From contig NZ_CAOJCM010000007.1 of NCBI RefSeq assembly GCF_948329825.1, forward strand, positions 62,001 through 126,000: a stretch of 64,000 nt of DNA. Reading direction: 5' to 3'. The position numbers and the translations under genes are program-made. Every line of letters starts with the position of its first letter. Within the stretch, counting starts at the first letter, position 1. Of the stretch, positions 33,780 through 42,372 are shown one piece after another. This stretch comes from Paenibacillus sp. JJ-100 (GTDB lineage Bacteria > Bacillota > Bacilli > Paenibacillales > Paenibacillaceae). The notes under the pieces were generated by a model, which ran no database searches, was not told where the DNA came from, and saw nothing but the letters and a program-made list of their open reading frames with translations.

Positions 33780-34961
33780 CTAATGGGACTCCTCAATGGC
33801 ACGTTCTACACGCTGTTCTCCCTTTTTACGAGCAAAGGTGATTTTGAGCAGCGGCGGTGTGACCAGTGTGGTGACAATCACCATAATGACAACACTCGTA
33901 AAATACTCCTGATCAAGCAAGCCGGATGCTAGTCCGGTTGAGGCGATGATGAGGGCAACTTCCCCTCTGGAGATCATACCAGCGCCGATCGCAATAGAAG
34001 AGGAACGATCAAATCCGGTTAAGCGTGCACCAAGCCCTCCGCCAAGCATCTTGGTTATAATGGCAACGATGCTGATGACAACAATCAGTCCAAGCTGGGA
34101 GCCGACACCCTCAAAAGTGACATTCAGCCCGATGCTGACAAAGAATACCGGTACGAAAATGCTGTAAGCAATCGGCTCCACCTTATGCTCAACTTCTTGT
34201 TTGAAGTCTGTCTGAGATATAGCGATACCCGCGGCAAATGCACCGATGATGCCTGCAACACCCATCCACTCTGCAAAATAAGAGAATCCAAAGCAGATTA
34301 TCAAACCTGCAGTTATAACGGTCTCCGTCACACGCAGAGGAGCCATCCATTTCATAATACGTGGTACGAGTAGCCAGCCTGCTGCAATGATAATGACAAA
34401 GAACAACAGCTTTTTACCAATCAGCAATCCGATGGAGACATCTCCGCCGCCTGTTCCGAGGACACTCATCATGATAGCGAGCAGCACTACGACCAGCACG
34501 TCATCCACAACAGCAGCTCCGAGAATGGTCGTACCTTCACGTGAACCGAGTTGATTCATATCTTTCAGCGTTTGCACCGAGATGCTGACTGATGTTGCAC
34601 AGAATAATAGACCGAAGAACAGGGCATGAGTCTGCGACATACCGAAAGCAATAGCTGATCCATATCCTCCGATAAACGGTAAAATGATACCCCCGACAGC
34701 CACCGCGAAGGCGGATTTCCAGTTTTTCTTTAATTGGTCCAGGTCGGTTTCGAGACCTGCGATAAACATAAGCAATAAGACCCCGATCTCGGCCATATAA
34801 TGCACAAAATCACTTTTGTCTACCCAGCCAAGCAGGGCAGGTCCAAGAATAACGCCCACGATGAGTTTCCCCAGTACCGAAGGCTGGCCTAATCTGACAG
34901 ACAGATCACCGGCGAGTTTGGTAAAGATCAATATAAGGGCAAGAACTAACATGAATTCCAC
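33780..34961 (-). CDS. CPA2-family cation/proton antiporter (NapA/KefB-like)
   Basis: 393 residues from GTG 34961, which has AGAGGAGGAG nine bases upstream. About twelve hydrophobic helices; VVDD (helix 5 Asp pair) and the crossed discontinuous-helix regions near GIIGAFAAGIAISQ and AGMISRGEVALI are as in Na+/H+ or K+/H+ antiporters. There is no C-terminal RCK/TrkA domain, so gating must be external. A longer frame to 35153 runs through the leader and is not translated in my view. The leader has an attenuator-like structure, so expression is probably controlled after initiation. Confidence 0.9.
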   Translation of the reverse strand: MEFMLVLALILIFTKLAGDLSVRLGQPSVLGKLIVGVILGPALLGWVDKSDFVHYMAEIGVLLLMFIAGLETDLDQLKKNWKSAFAVAVGGIILPFIGGYGSAIAFGMSQTHALFFGLLFCATSVSISVQTLKDMNQLGSREGTTILGAAVVDDVLVVVLLAIMMSVLGTGGGDVSIGLLIGKKLLFFVIIIAAGWLLVPRIMKWMAPLRVTETVITAGLIICFGFSYFAEWMGVAGIIGAFAAGIAISQTDFKQEVEHKVEPIAYSIFVPVFFVSIGLNVTFEGVGSQLGLIVVISIVAIITKMLGGGLGARLTGFDRSSSIAIGAGMISRGEVALIIASTGLASGLLDQEYFTSVVIMVIVTTLVTPPLLKITFARKKGEQRVERAIEESH

Positions 34962-35040
34962 TGATGGTTTCTCCTCCTCTGATCGCGCATAACTTAGAAT
35001 AACCATTTCAAGGGAAAGCATCCCCGCTTCAGCCTTAAAA

Positions 35041-35149
35041 CAAACAAAAGGCATGAAACGATAACAGGTTACCGTTCCATGCCTGAAAAAGACAAAGAGG
35101 GGCCCTTGGTGACAGGCTCCTCCATAGTTCGACGCGTATGTAATTAAGT
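35041..35149 (-). promoter_or_regulatory. Attenuator/riboswitch candidate in the antiporter leader
   Basis: Minus-strand leader. A hairpin of about 16 pairs with a four-base loop (35049-35084; arms AGGCATG... and ...CATGCCT) is followed by TTTTGTTTG (35041-35048), a full intrinsic terminator about 80 bases before the GTG start. Upstream, a GCCTG (35113-35117 on the minus strand) can pair with the CAGGC at the foot of the terminator (35081-35085), an alternative antiterminating fold. The region 35085-35149 would be the sensing part; GAGGAGCC...GGGCCCCTC can form its own hairpin. I cannot assign it to a known riboswitch class. Confidence 0.65.
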
Positions 35150-35155
35150 GCAACC

Positions 35156-35184
35156 ATTATAACACAATCCGGGACTTGGGTAAA
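35156..35184 (-). promoter_or_regulatory. Promoter of the antiporter leader
   Basis: On the minus strand, TTTACC (35184-35179), 17 bases, TATAAT (35161-35156). The predicted start near 35149 gives a leader of about 190 bases before GTG 34961. Confidence 0.7.
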
Positions 35185-35340
35185 ATCGCACTTGGATGAA
35201 GAGGCATGAAAAGTGCTTCAAACGGGCATTTATACGTAAAGACTGCTTTTTTTGTTCAGAGTGTTGTCACTTAACAGCCCTGAATTGCCGAGATATAATG
35301 ATATAGAACACAGAAAGTAGGATATGAGGAGGATTTTTCA

Positions 35341-35925
35341 TTGGCTAAAAAGGAAAGAGGGGATCTGAACATGTCATCTAATCAGACGACCCCAACCAGT
35401 AATAAAAATTTCGCAGGTATCATTATCACCATCTCCATTCTTGCTAACGTTATCATCTTATTGTTGTTTTTCGCACCGTCGATCGGTTACAAAGGTGATG
35501 TTACGTTCGACATTACAGTGCTGCCACGTTTTAATGCCGTATTTAACAGCTTTACCTTTATCTTCTTGCTTGCAGCTCTGATTGCGATCATCAAACGTAA
35601 TGTTAAGTTGCACAAACGCTTTATTCTAGCGGCATTTTCAACCACGCTGTTGTTCCTGGTGACGTATCTGACGTTCCACTACCTCTCCCCGGAAACGTCT
35701 AAGTTTGGCGGCGAAGGCATCGTTCGTTCCATCTATTTCTTTATTCTGATCACGCACAGCATTTTGGCAGCGCTGATTGTACCACTGGCATTATTCACGC
35801 TAGTGTGGGGCTGGACCAACCAGTTGCAGAAGCACCGTAAAATTGCACGCTGGACCATGCCGATCTGGTTGTATGTCAGCTCTACGGGTGTAGTCGTGTA
35901 TCTCATGATGGCACCGTATTATTAA
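35341..35925 (+). CDS. DUF420 family membrane protein (YozB-like)
   Basis: 194 residues with five hydrophobic segments. The pattern LPRFNAVFNSFTFIFLLAALIAIIKRN, then HKRFILAAFSTTLLFLVTYLTFH and HSILAALIVPLALFTLVWGW, is typical of DUF420 proteins, which often lie near cytochrome oxidase and CtaG genes and keep conserved histidines. TTG 35341 follows GAGGAGGA at eight bases; ATG 35371 behind GAGGGG is the alternative. Single gene here. Function unproven. Confidence 0.85.
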   Translation: MAKKERGDLNMSSNQTTPTSNKNFAGIIITISILANVIILLLFFAPSIGYKGDVTFDITVLPRFNAVFNSFTFIFLLAALIAIIKRNVKLHKRFILAAFSTTLLFLVTYLTFHYLSPETSKFGGEGIVRSIYFFILITHSILAALIVPLALFTLVWGWTNQLQKHRKIARWTMPIWLYVSSTGVVVYLMMAPYY

Positions 35926-36073
35926 TGCACTTCAAAATGTAATTCATTAGATTAACAAAGTATGGGATGAATCATGTTTGAACAGAACGGCATTCACTAA
36001 TGACGCATCTACTGTTGATGTATCAGTTTAAGGGATCAGCGGGTAATGTATCTAGTGAAGGAGGGTTCACGTG

Positions 36074-36817
36074 ATGTACAGAATAGTGTTGATTCGCCAT
36101 GGGCAGAGCATGTGGAACGTGGAAAACCGGTTCACCGGTTGGACAGACGTGGATCTGACCGAGGATGGATATGGAGAAGCACGTAAGGCTGGCAAAATCC
36201 TGAAAGAGCAAGGGTTTGATTTTGACTGCGCCTACGCTTCGGTACTTAAACGTTCCATTCGTACACTGGATATAGCACTCGATGAGATGGACCTGATGTG
36301 GATTCCGATTGAGAAAACGTGGAAGTTAAATGAGCGCCACTATGGTGCACTGCAAGGACTAAACAAGCAGGAGACCGCTGTGAAGTACGGTGAAGAGCAG
36401 GTCCATGAATGGAGACGCTCCATTCACGTCTCACCGCCCGCCCTAGATGAGAACGATGACAGATATGTTCAGGATCTGGACAAGTACAGACGTCTTGGAT
36501 GTACCATTCCACGCACAGAGAATTTGATGGATACTTCCAAGCGGGTTCTCGAGTACTGGGAGGCAGAAATCAAACCAAAGGTGTCGGCTGGAAAAAGAGT
36601 GCTGATCTCTGCGCATGGCAATACGCTCCGTTCACTTGTCATGCATCTGGACCAGTTGTCCGAAGCAGACGTGATGGCGCTCAACATCCCGACAGGCATT
36701 CCGCTTGTCTATGAGTTGAACGAAGAGCTACACCCGACCGGTCATTTTTATCTGACCGCCGATGGCTCCACGTACCAACATGAAGAGATGAGACATGTAG
36801 CCAGACCAACCGATTGA
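36074..36817 (+). CDS. gpmA: 2,3-bisphosphoglycerate-dependent phosphoglycerate mutase
   Basis: 247 residues. The phospho-acceptor His9 lies in LIRHGQSMWN, the substrate loop in NRFTGWTDVDLTEDG, Glu in LNERHYGALQG, and the second catalytic His in SAHGNTLRSLV. Length and motifs match cofactor-dependent GpmA of glycolysis. GGAGGG precedes ATG 36074 by eight bases; GTG 36071 is a less likely start. Most Bacilli rely on the cofactor-independent GpmI, so this may be a second enzyme. Confidence 0.92.
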   Translation: MYRIVLIRHGQSMWNVENRFTGWTDVDLTEDGYGEARKAGKILKEQGFDFDCAYASVLKRSIRTLDIALDEMDLMWIPIEKTWKLNERHYGALQGLNKQETAVKYGEEQVHEWRRSIHVSPPALDENDDRYVQDLDKYRRLGCTIPRTENLMDTSKRVLEYWEAEIKPKVSAGKRVLISAHGNTLRSLVMHLDQLSEADVMALNIPTGIPLVYELNEELHPTGHFYLTADGSTYQHEEMRHVARPTD

Positions 36818-36909
36818 TGCACAGGGCAACAATCCCCGTCCTCATCCAAGCTGGTTGAGCTAATGAAGATCATACAAGCAGATACTTTTGAGCATAATAG
36901 CCAAGAGCT

Positions 36910-36947
36910 AGATGATTGTCGATGTCATTCGATGATCATCTTTTTTT
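36910..36947 (+). terminator. Intrinsic terminator after gpmA
   Basis: A 13-bp stem (AGATGATTGTCGA with TCGATGATCATCT, two wobbles) runs into seven T. Between it and 37097 I see only the promoter region of the small gene. Confidence 0.8.
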
Positions 36948-37097
36948 AATCTGTCCTGATATCCTGGAGAGGGCTGGTGCCTGAAATGAGACATGTTATT
37001 TTCATAAAGTAAAGCCTGGATACCGTTTCGTTTGCTCTAAATCGGGTAAAACTCAAGCAAGACGCAATGTACATGAATCCATAAGGAGGAGAGTTAC

Positions 37098-37277
37098 ATG
37101 TCAAAACGTAAATTGCTCATAACGGCGATTGGAGCCGGCGTAACGTATCTGATGAGGAATAAACAGGCCCGAGATAAAGTGATCAACACCGTGTCGAATA
37201 TGGTGAAAAAGAACGGTTCATCCGCTCGGACTGCCAGACCTCGTGTAGAAGTTAACAATAACGAGTGGAAGTATTGA
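37098..37277 (+). CDS. Small membrane-associated protein (59 aa)
   Basis: ATG 37098 is preceded by AAGGAGGA at a good distance. The 59-residue product starts MSKRKLLITAIGAGVTYLMR, a single hydrophobic segment, followed by a basic amphipathic stretch and an end NNNEWKY. A terminator follows at 37320, so the gene forms a complete unit. It resembles short YtxH-like or envelope-attached proteins, but I do not assign a family. Confidence 0.7.
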   Translation: MSKRKLLITAIGAGVTYLMRNKQARDKVINTVSNMVKKNGSSARTARPRVEVNNNEWKY

Positions 37278-37319
37278 GAACATTAAAGTTCATATAAGCA
37301 TCATGTGGATAGCGAGAAG

Positions 37320-37350
37320 ACCTGGGGCGATAGTTCCAGGTTTTTGTTTT
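37320..37350 (+). terminator. Intrinsic terminator after the 59-residue gene
   Basis: ACCTGG (37320-37325) pairs with CCAGGT (37336-37341), followed by TTTTGTTTT. Confidence 0.75.
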
Positions 37351-37445
37351 GTAGACTGGGGTGAGCCAGGAGGGTCATAAGCGATTTTTGTGAAGAAGAA
37401 TGATACAATGGATACTTGCAGAACGTATGGAGGGAGATGCACCTT

Positions 37446-38354
37446 ATGAAACAAAATCGTTTGGGCACATCCGAATTAATGGTGGGTGAGATCGGATTGG
37501 GCTGTATGTCGCTTGGAACGGACAGGCAATCTGCTGTGAGACTGATTCATGAAGCGCTGGACCATGGTGTGAATTTGCTCGATACAGCGGATCTGTACGA
37601 TGCAGGCCAGAATGAAGAGATCGTTGGACAAGCAATCCAAGGCCGCCGCGCTCAGGTCGTACTAGCTACCAAGGTAGGGAATCGTCGTATTGCTGGCAAA
37701 GAAGGCTGGTCGTGGGACCCATCCAAAGCTTATATCAAACAGGCTGTGCATGAAAGTCTCAAGCGGTTGCAGACGGATTACATTGATCTGTACCAGCTGC
37801 ATGGAGGCACACTTGATGATCCAATGGAGGAGACGATTGAAGCATTCGAGGAGTTAAAGCAAGAGGGGCTCATTCGATATTATGGCATCTCCTCCATTCG
37901 CCCGAATGTCATTCGGCAATATGTAGAGAAGTCATCCATTGTAAGTGTTATGAATCAATACAGTGTGGTGGATCGCAGAGCCGAGGAGGAAGTATTACCT
38001 TTACTTGAGCAAAAAGAAATCAGTGTCATCGCTCGTGGTCCGGTTGCCAGTGGGGTACTGGCAGAATCGGGAACGGCGAAGGCGAACAAAGGATATTTGG
38101 ATTATACGCCAGAACAGCTGAATCACATCCGCCAAGGGCTGGCTGAACTGGTCACGGAGGATCGCAGTATGGCACAGACAGCCATCCGGTATGCACTTGC
38201 ACACCCGGCAGTCGCCGCAGTCGTGCCCGGGGCAAGTTCCAGTACGCAGTTGCTGCATAATATTGCCGCAGCAGCATCAACTCCACTCACGGCTGCCGAG
38301 ATTCAAGCTATTCGAGAGCATAGCCCGGCTAACCGTTACACGCAGCATCGCTGA
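37446..38354 (+). CDS. Aldo/keto reductase
   Basis: 302 residues, TIM-barrel oxidoreductase using NADPH. The catalytic tetrad is visible: Asp in DTADLY and its Tyr, Lys in LATKVG, His in LYQLHGG. The NADP-binding end VVPGASSSTQLLHN is present. ATG 37446 is chosen by distance from GGAGGGAG; the frame opens at 37416. Substrate not predictable. Single gene. Confidence 0.9.
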   Translation: MKQNRLGTSELMVGEIGLGCMSLGTDRQSAVRLIHEALDHGVNLLDTADLYDAGQNEEIVGQAIQGRRAQVVLATKVGNRRIAGKEGWSWDPSKAYIKQAVHESLKRLQTDYIDLYQLHGGTLDDPMEETIEAFEELKQEGLIRYYGISSIRPNVIRQYVEKSSIVSVMNQYSVVDRRAEEEVLPLLEQKEISVIARGPVASGVLAESGTAKANKGYLDYTPEQLNHIRQGLAELVTEDRSMAQTAIRYALAHPAVAAVVPGASSSTQLLHNIAAAASTPLTAAEIQAIREHSPANRYTQHR

Positions 38355-38480
38355 AAACGTCAGACCTATTTTCAAATGTAACTACATGAGGTACAATATA
38401 GTCAAGCAACAGCTACACAACCTTTACTAAGGAACAAGCTAAACAACATCACAACGAAGAATACTAAGGAGAGAGCCTAC

Positions 38481-38807
38481 ATGGAAAGAATACAAAGTGC
38501 GCAACAATACCAAGACCTGATTAACTCCGACGGTTTGACGGTCATTAAATTTGATACAACTTGGTGCCCGGACTGCAAAAATCTAGATCGTTTTATCGGA
38601 GATGTCATCGATCAGCATACGGATAAATCTTTTTATGCGCTGGATGCAGAAGAGTTCCAACCCTTTGCGGAGGAGAACGGTGTACGCGGAATTCCAAGCT
38701 TGCTCGTATTCCAGAACGGCAAAAAGCTTGCACATCTGCATAGCAAATGGGCGAAAACCCCTGCACAAATCTCCGAGTACCTGGAGACGCTTGAATCTAA
38801 AGTTTAA
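38481..38807 (+). CDS. Thioredoxin-family protein (YtpP-like)
   Basis: 108 residues, cytoplasmic. The active site is WCPDC (Cys29, Cys32) instead of the WCGPC of thioredoxin, and cis-Pro lies in RGIPSLLVFQNG. Many Bacilli have such small thioredoxin-like proteins (YtpP) with a role in low-molecular-weight thiol reduction. AAGGAGAG precedes the start. A strong terminator follows. Confidence 0.9.
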   Translation: MERIQSAQQYQDLINSDGLTVIKFDTTWCPDCKNLDRFIGDVIDQHTDKSFYALDAEEFQPFAEENGVRGIPSLLVFQNGKKLAHLHSKWAKTPAQISEYLETLESKV

Positions 38808-38833
38808 ACAATAGCTATCTCATAATAGAAAAT

Positions 38834-38880
38834 AGAACCCCTTAACTTGTTATCGAACAAGCTAAGGGGTTCTATTTCTT
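38834..38880 (+). terminator. Strong intrinsic terminator after the thioredoxin-like gene
   Basis: An 18-bp stem with one mismatch (AGAACCCCTTA... with ...TAAGGGGTTCT) and a four-base loop, followed by ATTTCTT. Confidence 0.85.
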
Positions 38881-38927
38881 TGGACTTTGATAGTCTAATC
38901 GTGCATGTACATTGGGCATTCAATTAT

Positions 38928-38968
38928 AAAGGCGGTCCTGCTTCCGTAGGGAAAGTGGAACCGCCTTT
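38928..38968. terminator. Second hairpin terminator, facing uppP
   Basis: AAAGGCGGT (38928-38936) pairs with ACCGCCTTT (38960-38968), with an additional inner helix. T-rich flanks occur on both strands, but it is best placed to end the minus-strand uppP transcript, whose stop is at 39015. Confidence 0.75.
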
Positions 38969-39014
38969 ATGGGTTTGTTTTTCGACTTAATACAAGAACA
39001 GGACGATAAGGACA

Positions 39015-39824
39015 TTACATCAAAATAATAAAAAATACAGCTGCCAGTACAAAGCGGTACACAGCAAAGACGGTCAAGCTCAATTTTTTCAAAATGGACA
39101 GGAATGTCTTAATGGCAAGCATGGCAACGATGAACGCAGCGATAAACCCGATCGCAAAGATGAGGAAATCACTGCTTTGCAGGTGATCCAGGCTTTTGTA
39201 CAGATCATATCCCGTAGCGCCAATCATGATCGGCACAGATACAAGAAAAGTGAACTCTGCGGCTGCAACCCGGCTAACTCCGGCAAACAGACCGCCCGAG
39301 ATGGTAGAGCCGGAACGGGAGAAGCCAGGCCACAACGCTAAAATCTGAAATACACCTACAGTTAACGCCTGTTTGTAAGTAATGTCGTCCACATCATGCG
39401 TTGTAATGCGGGAGCTTTTGGTGCTCCAACGTTCAGCTATGATCATCAATATACCACCAATTACAAGGCTGTACAGTACGGTTTGCGGACCAAACAAGTG
39501 TGCCTTGATCCAGTCACGGAACACAAGTCCGATGACGACAGCAGGAACCATTGCCAGAAAGATATGTCCCAGATTGAGACGGCGGGAATACGGCCTTTTG
39601 CCTCCAGTGAAACGAAACATATCGATGAATTTGTTCCAGTACAGTACAACAACAGCAAGTACTGCACCAAGCTGAACAACTACCTCAAACGTTTTGACTG
39701 ACTCGTTGTCCTCTGATAAACCCAGCAAGTGAGCTGTCAGAATCATGTGTCCAGTCGATGACACGGGCAAAAACTCAGTCAAACCTTCGATGATGCCCAT
39801 AATAATGGATGATATGAAGTCCAA
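39015..39824 (-). CDS. uppP: Undecaprenyl-diphosphatase UppP (BacA)
   Basis: A 269-residue membrane enzyme that dephosphorylates undecaprenyl diphosphate to recycle the cell-wall lipid carrier; overproduction gives bacitracin resistance. Motifs: EGLTEFLPVSSTGH (about 14-27) and PGFSRSGSTISGGL. The start is TTG 39824, six bases behind AGGAGGA; the frame opens earlier at 39899. Single gene, divergent from tetR. Its role fits the other envelope genes of this window. Confidence 0.92.
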   Translation of the reverse strand: MDFISSIIMGIIEGLTEFLPVSSTGHMILTAHLLGLSEDNESVKTFEVVVQLGAVLAVVVLYWNKFIDMFRFTGGKRPYSRRLNLGHIFLAMVPAVVIGLVFRDWIKAHLFGPQTVLYSLVIGGILMIIAERWSTKSSRITTHDVDDITYKQALTVGVFQILALWPGFSRSGSTISGGLFAGVSRVAAAEFTFLVSVPIMIGATGYDLYKSLDHLQSSDFLIFAIGFIAAFIVAMLAIKTFLSILKKLSLTVFAVYRFVLAAVFFIILM

Positions 39825-39972
39825 TTTTCTTCCTCCTTGATGTGCAGATGACAACCATAAGGCTTGTCCTGCAATGACGATGTTTGTTCTATGGAACAAA
39901 ACTATCCTCTATTATGCTCACAAATGTCTCTCACTTCAACTCTATGCTTGTAACCTATGATTTAAAACTATA

Positions 39973-40028
39973 TTGACAAAAACCGAGTTATCCCATAGGA
40001 TATAAATCAACTGACTGACTGATCAATC
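39973..40028 (+). promoter_or_regulatory. Promoter and operator-like palindrome upstream of tetR
   Basis: TTGACA (39973-39978), 17 bases, TAGGAT (39996-40001). Just downstream lies GACTGATCAATC (40017-40028), a palindrome with one mismatched pair, preceded by a TGACTGAC repeat. It sits over the transcription start, so the TetR protein probably represses itself here. Confidence 0.6.
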
Positions 40029-40043
40029 GGGAGGGTTAAACGT

Positions 40044-40676
40044 ATGGCTAAAACCAACGGTTTGGAACCGGGAGAAGAACGCCGGGATCAGATCATCCGC
40101 ATAGCGATGGAACGATTCGCAACCCAGGGTTATCATCAAACCAAAATTTCGGATATTGTCCGTGAAGCCGGTGTAGCCCAAGGAACGTTTTACTGGCACT
40201 TCAAGAGCAAAGAGGCGATAGCTTCCGAGATTTTGTTAACGGGTAGAGAGCAGTTACTTGAATCTATAGGTCAAGGATATCGGAAGGATGCTGGCTCCGT
40301 TGAAGATATGGTGAAGGCAACCGAGAAGCTGTTTACGGACTTGTTTACTTTTGCCGCACAGAACCGGTATTTCATGGAGTTACTTCTTAAAGGGATTGTG
40401 ACCGAGGAATCTGTTCAGCGACTGGTTGAAGAAACGCGTAATGCGGTGGAGATAGCGTTCCGTCACAACATGGAGCGCGCGATGGAACTGGGAATGCTTC
40501 CAGCGGATATGAATGTACCACTGCGTGCAGCATTACTTGTAAGCATGATTGAGGGTATGATCTCGCGCTGGTTATTCGGTTCTGATGCCTTGCACAGCCG
40601 TTTCCCCGAGATGAAAGCTGCTGAGCTGGCAGCCGAAGCAGCAAGCTTTGAGTTTTACGGCCTGCTCGGTACATAA
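40044..40676 (+). CDS. TetR-family repressor
   Basis: 210 residues. The helix-turn-helix is at about 27-60 (ATQGYHQTKISDIVREAGVAQGTFYWHFKSKEAI), followed by an all-helical ligand domain. The sequence ends without a second domain. Its target is not obvious: uppP lies divergent and the amino-acid transporter is separated by a terminator. Self-repression through the palindrome at 40017 is likely. GGGAGGG precedes the start. Confidence 0.9.
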   Translation: MAKTNGLEPGEERRDQIIRIAMERFATQGYHQTKISDIVREAGVAQGTFYWHFKSKEAIASEILLTGREQLLESIGQGYRKDAGSVEDMVKATEKLFTDLFTFAAQNRYFMELLLKGIVTEESVQRLVEETRNAVEIAFRHNMERAMELGMLPADMNVPLRAALLVSMIEGMISRWLFGSDALHSRFPEMKAAELAAEAASFEFYGLLGT

Positions 40677-40707
40677 AAATGACGGAAAGGCCGGTGTCGT
40701 TATTTTT
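40677..40707 (+). terminator. Probable terminator after tetR
   Basis: AAATGACG (40677-40684) pairs with CGTTATTT (40698-40705), one wobble, followed by TT. It starts at the stop codon. Confidence 0.6.
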
Positions 40708-40820
40708 CCAACAGAGAAAAGAGGCAGTACATTTATTCATTTCTTCACATGATTAAGCTAGTCACAGGGAATAATGGAATCACCAAGAGAACATAAGATG
40801 AATGAGAGGAAGTTAACGTC

Positions 40821-41681
40821 ATGAATAACACATATGGAACTAAAATTCGCAAAGGGTGGTCTCTCACGGCTATTTTGCTGATGGTGGTGCTTGTAGTAAG
40901 TGCGTGCGGCAGCAAGCCAGCGGAGGAAAATGGTAACACGAACAATGCAGCACAGTCTGGTAGCAATGAGTTGGAGCAGATCCAATCAGCAGGTGTAATG
41001 AAAGTCGGCATGATGGGTACGTATCGTCCTTATAACTTCCTGAATGACCAGAAAGAAATGGACGGATTCGATGCGGATATCGCGCGTGAGGTGGCGAAGC
41101 GTCTCGGGGTTGAGGTTGAGTTTGTATCTCAGGAGTTCTCCGGTCTGACACCAAGTCTGCAAGCGAAAAAACTGGATGCGATTATCAGCCAGATGACGAT
41201 AACGGATGATCGTAAGAAAGTGCTGGATTTTAGTGATCCGTACATTACGAACCAGGTTAAAATCATTGTCAGAGAAGAAAATAACGATATTACTAAGCTG
41301 GAAGATTTCAAAGGCAAAACGATTGGTGTAGGTTTGGGTACGAACGATGAGAGCTATTTGCGTAATGAAGTGTTGCCTCAAGTCGGAGATTTCACAATCA
41401 AAACGTACGATGATGTGATCTCATCCTTGAAGGATCTGAACGCAGGCCGAATCGATGCAACGATCAACAACTTGTATGCCCTGAAACCGATTGTAGATGC
41501 CAACGGATTCAAAATTAAAGCTGTAGGTGAAGCGATCAAAAGTGACCAGGCAGGTATCGCGGTGCGTAAGGATAACCCTGAGCTTGTCGCTGCACTGAAC
41601 GATGCACTGAAAGGCATGAAGGATGACGGCACGTACAATACCATTTTCAAAAAATGGTTTGGTGAAGAGCCTGCGCAATAA
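40821..41681 (+). CDS. Polar amino-acid-binding lipoprotein of an ABC transporter
   Basis: 286 residues, family 3 binding protein. Signal peptide with lipobox VVSAC, then the typical start GVMKVGMMGTYRPYNFLND (about 55-73), the ligand-binding Asp in GFDADIAREVAKRLG and GVGLGTNDESYLR. It binds a polar amino acid, perhaps cystine, glutamine or arginine. First gene of a classic three-gene operon (binding protein, permease, ATPase). Confidence 0.92.
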   Translation: MNNTYGTKIRKGWSLTAILLMVVLVVSACGSKPAEENGNTNNAAQSGSNELEQIQSAGVMKVGMMGTYRPYNFLNDQKEMDGFDADIAREVAKRLGVEVEFVSQEFSGLTPSLQAKKLDAIISQMTITDDRKKVLDFSDPYITNQVKIIVREENNDITKLEDFKGKTIGVGLGTNDESYLRNEVLPQVGDFTIKTYDDVISSLKDLNAGRIDATINNLYALKPIVDANGFKIKAVGEAIKSDQAGIAVRKDNPELVAALNDALKGMKDDGTYNTIFKKWFGEEPAQ

Positions 41682-41712
41682 TGAACTGGCAAGGCGAAGG
41701 GAAGTTTGATCC

Positions 41713-42357
41713 ATGGAACTGGTATTCGAGAACATCCCCTTCTTTCTGAAGGGGGCTTACTATACGCTCTATGTTACGGTGATCTCCATGTTTTTTGCCT
41801 TTATCATCGGGCTTTTTGTAGCCATTGCTAGACTTAAAGGGCCGATGTGGTTAAGGCTGATCGCCAGATTTTACGTATCCATCATGCGGGGAACCCCGCT
41901 GCTGGTGCAATTATTCGTTATCTATTACGGGCTTGTTGATTATGGCGTAACCTTAGGATCTCTAACGGCTGCTTGTCTTGGTCTTAGTCTGAACGCTGGA
42001 GCCTTCCTGTCGGAAACGTTCCGCGGTGCGATTCAAGCGGTGCCCAAAGGGCAGATGGAAGCGGCATACGCTACAGGGATGACTCCGGTACAGGCGATGA
42101 GACGTATCATTTTTCCACAGGCTGTTCGTATCGCCATTCCACCGATGGGTAATACCTTTATCGGCATGCTCAAGGAAACATCGTTGGTGGCTGCTATTGG
42201 CGTCACGGAGTTACTGCGTTCCGCACAGCTCCTGGTATCCCAGTATGCGCTGAACATGCCGTTCTATCTGGCCATCGGTGTGATTTACTGGATCATGAGC
42301 ATCGGCTTCTCAGCCATTCTGGAACAAGTGGAGCGCCGGCTGGCCCGGGCTTACTAA
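41713..42357 (+). CDS. Polar amino-acid ABC transporter permease
   Basis: 214 residues, five hydrophobic segments, HisM/GlnP type. The EAA loop QMEAAYATGMTPVQAMRRIIFPQAVRIAIPP is well conserved, and RGTPLLVQLFVIYYG is the family's second signature. Second gene of the operon, 31 bases after the binding protein. Confidence 0.92.
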   Translation: MELVFENIPFFLKGAYYTLYVTVISMFFAFIIGLFVAIARLKGPMWLRLIARFYVSIMRGTPLLVQLFVIYYGLVDYGVTLGSLTAACLGLSLNAGAFLSETFRGAIQAVPKGQMEAAYATGMTPVQAMRRIIFPQAVRIAIPPMGNTFIGMLKETSLVAAIGVTELLRSAQLLVSQYALNMPFYLAIGVIYWIMSIGFSAILEQVERRLARAY

Positions 42358-42372
42358 GGGGGGAGAGAACCG

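Noticed and set aside
34962..35153. N-terminal extension of the antiporter frame to 35153
   Set aside because: The extension would translate through the terminator hairpin and has no ribosome site; GTG 34961 has a strong one. The region is better read as an untranslated regulatory leader.
36041..36080. GTG 36071 as the gpmA start
   Set aside because: It is only five bases behind GGAGGG, while ATG 36074 is eight bases away and gives the normal GpmA N-terminus.
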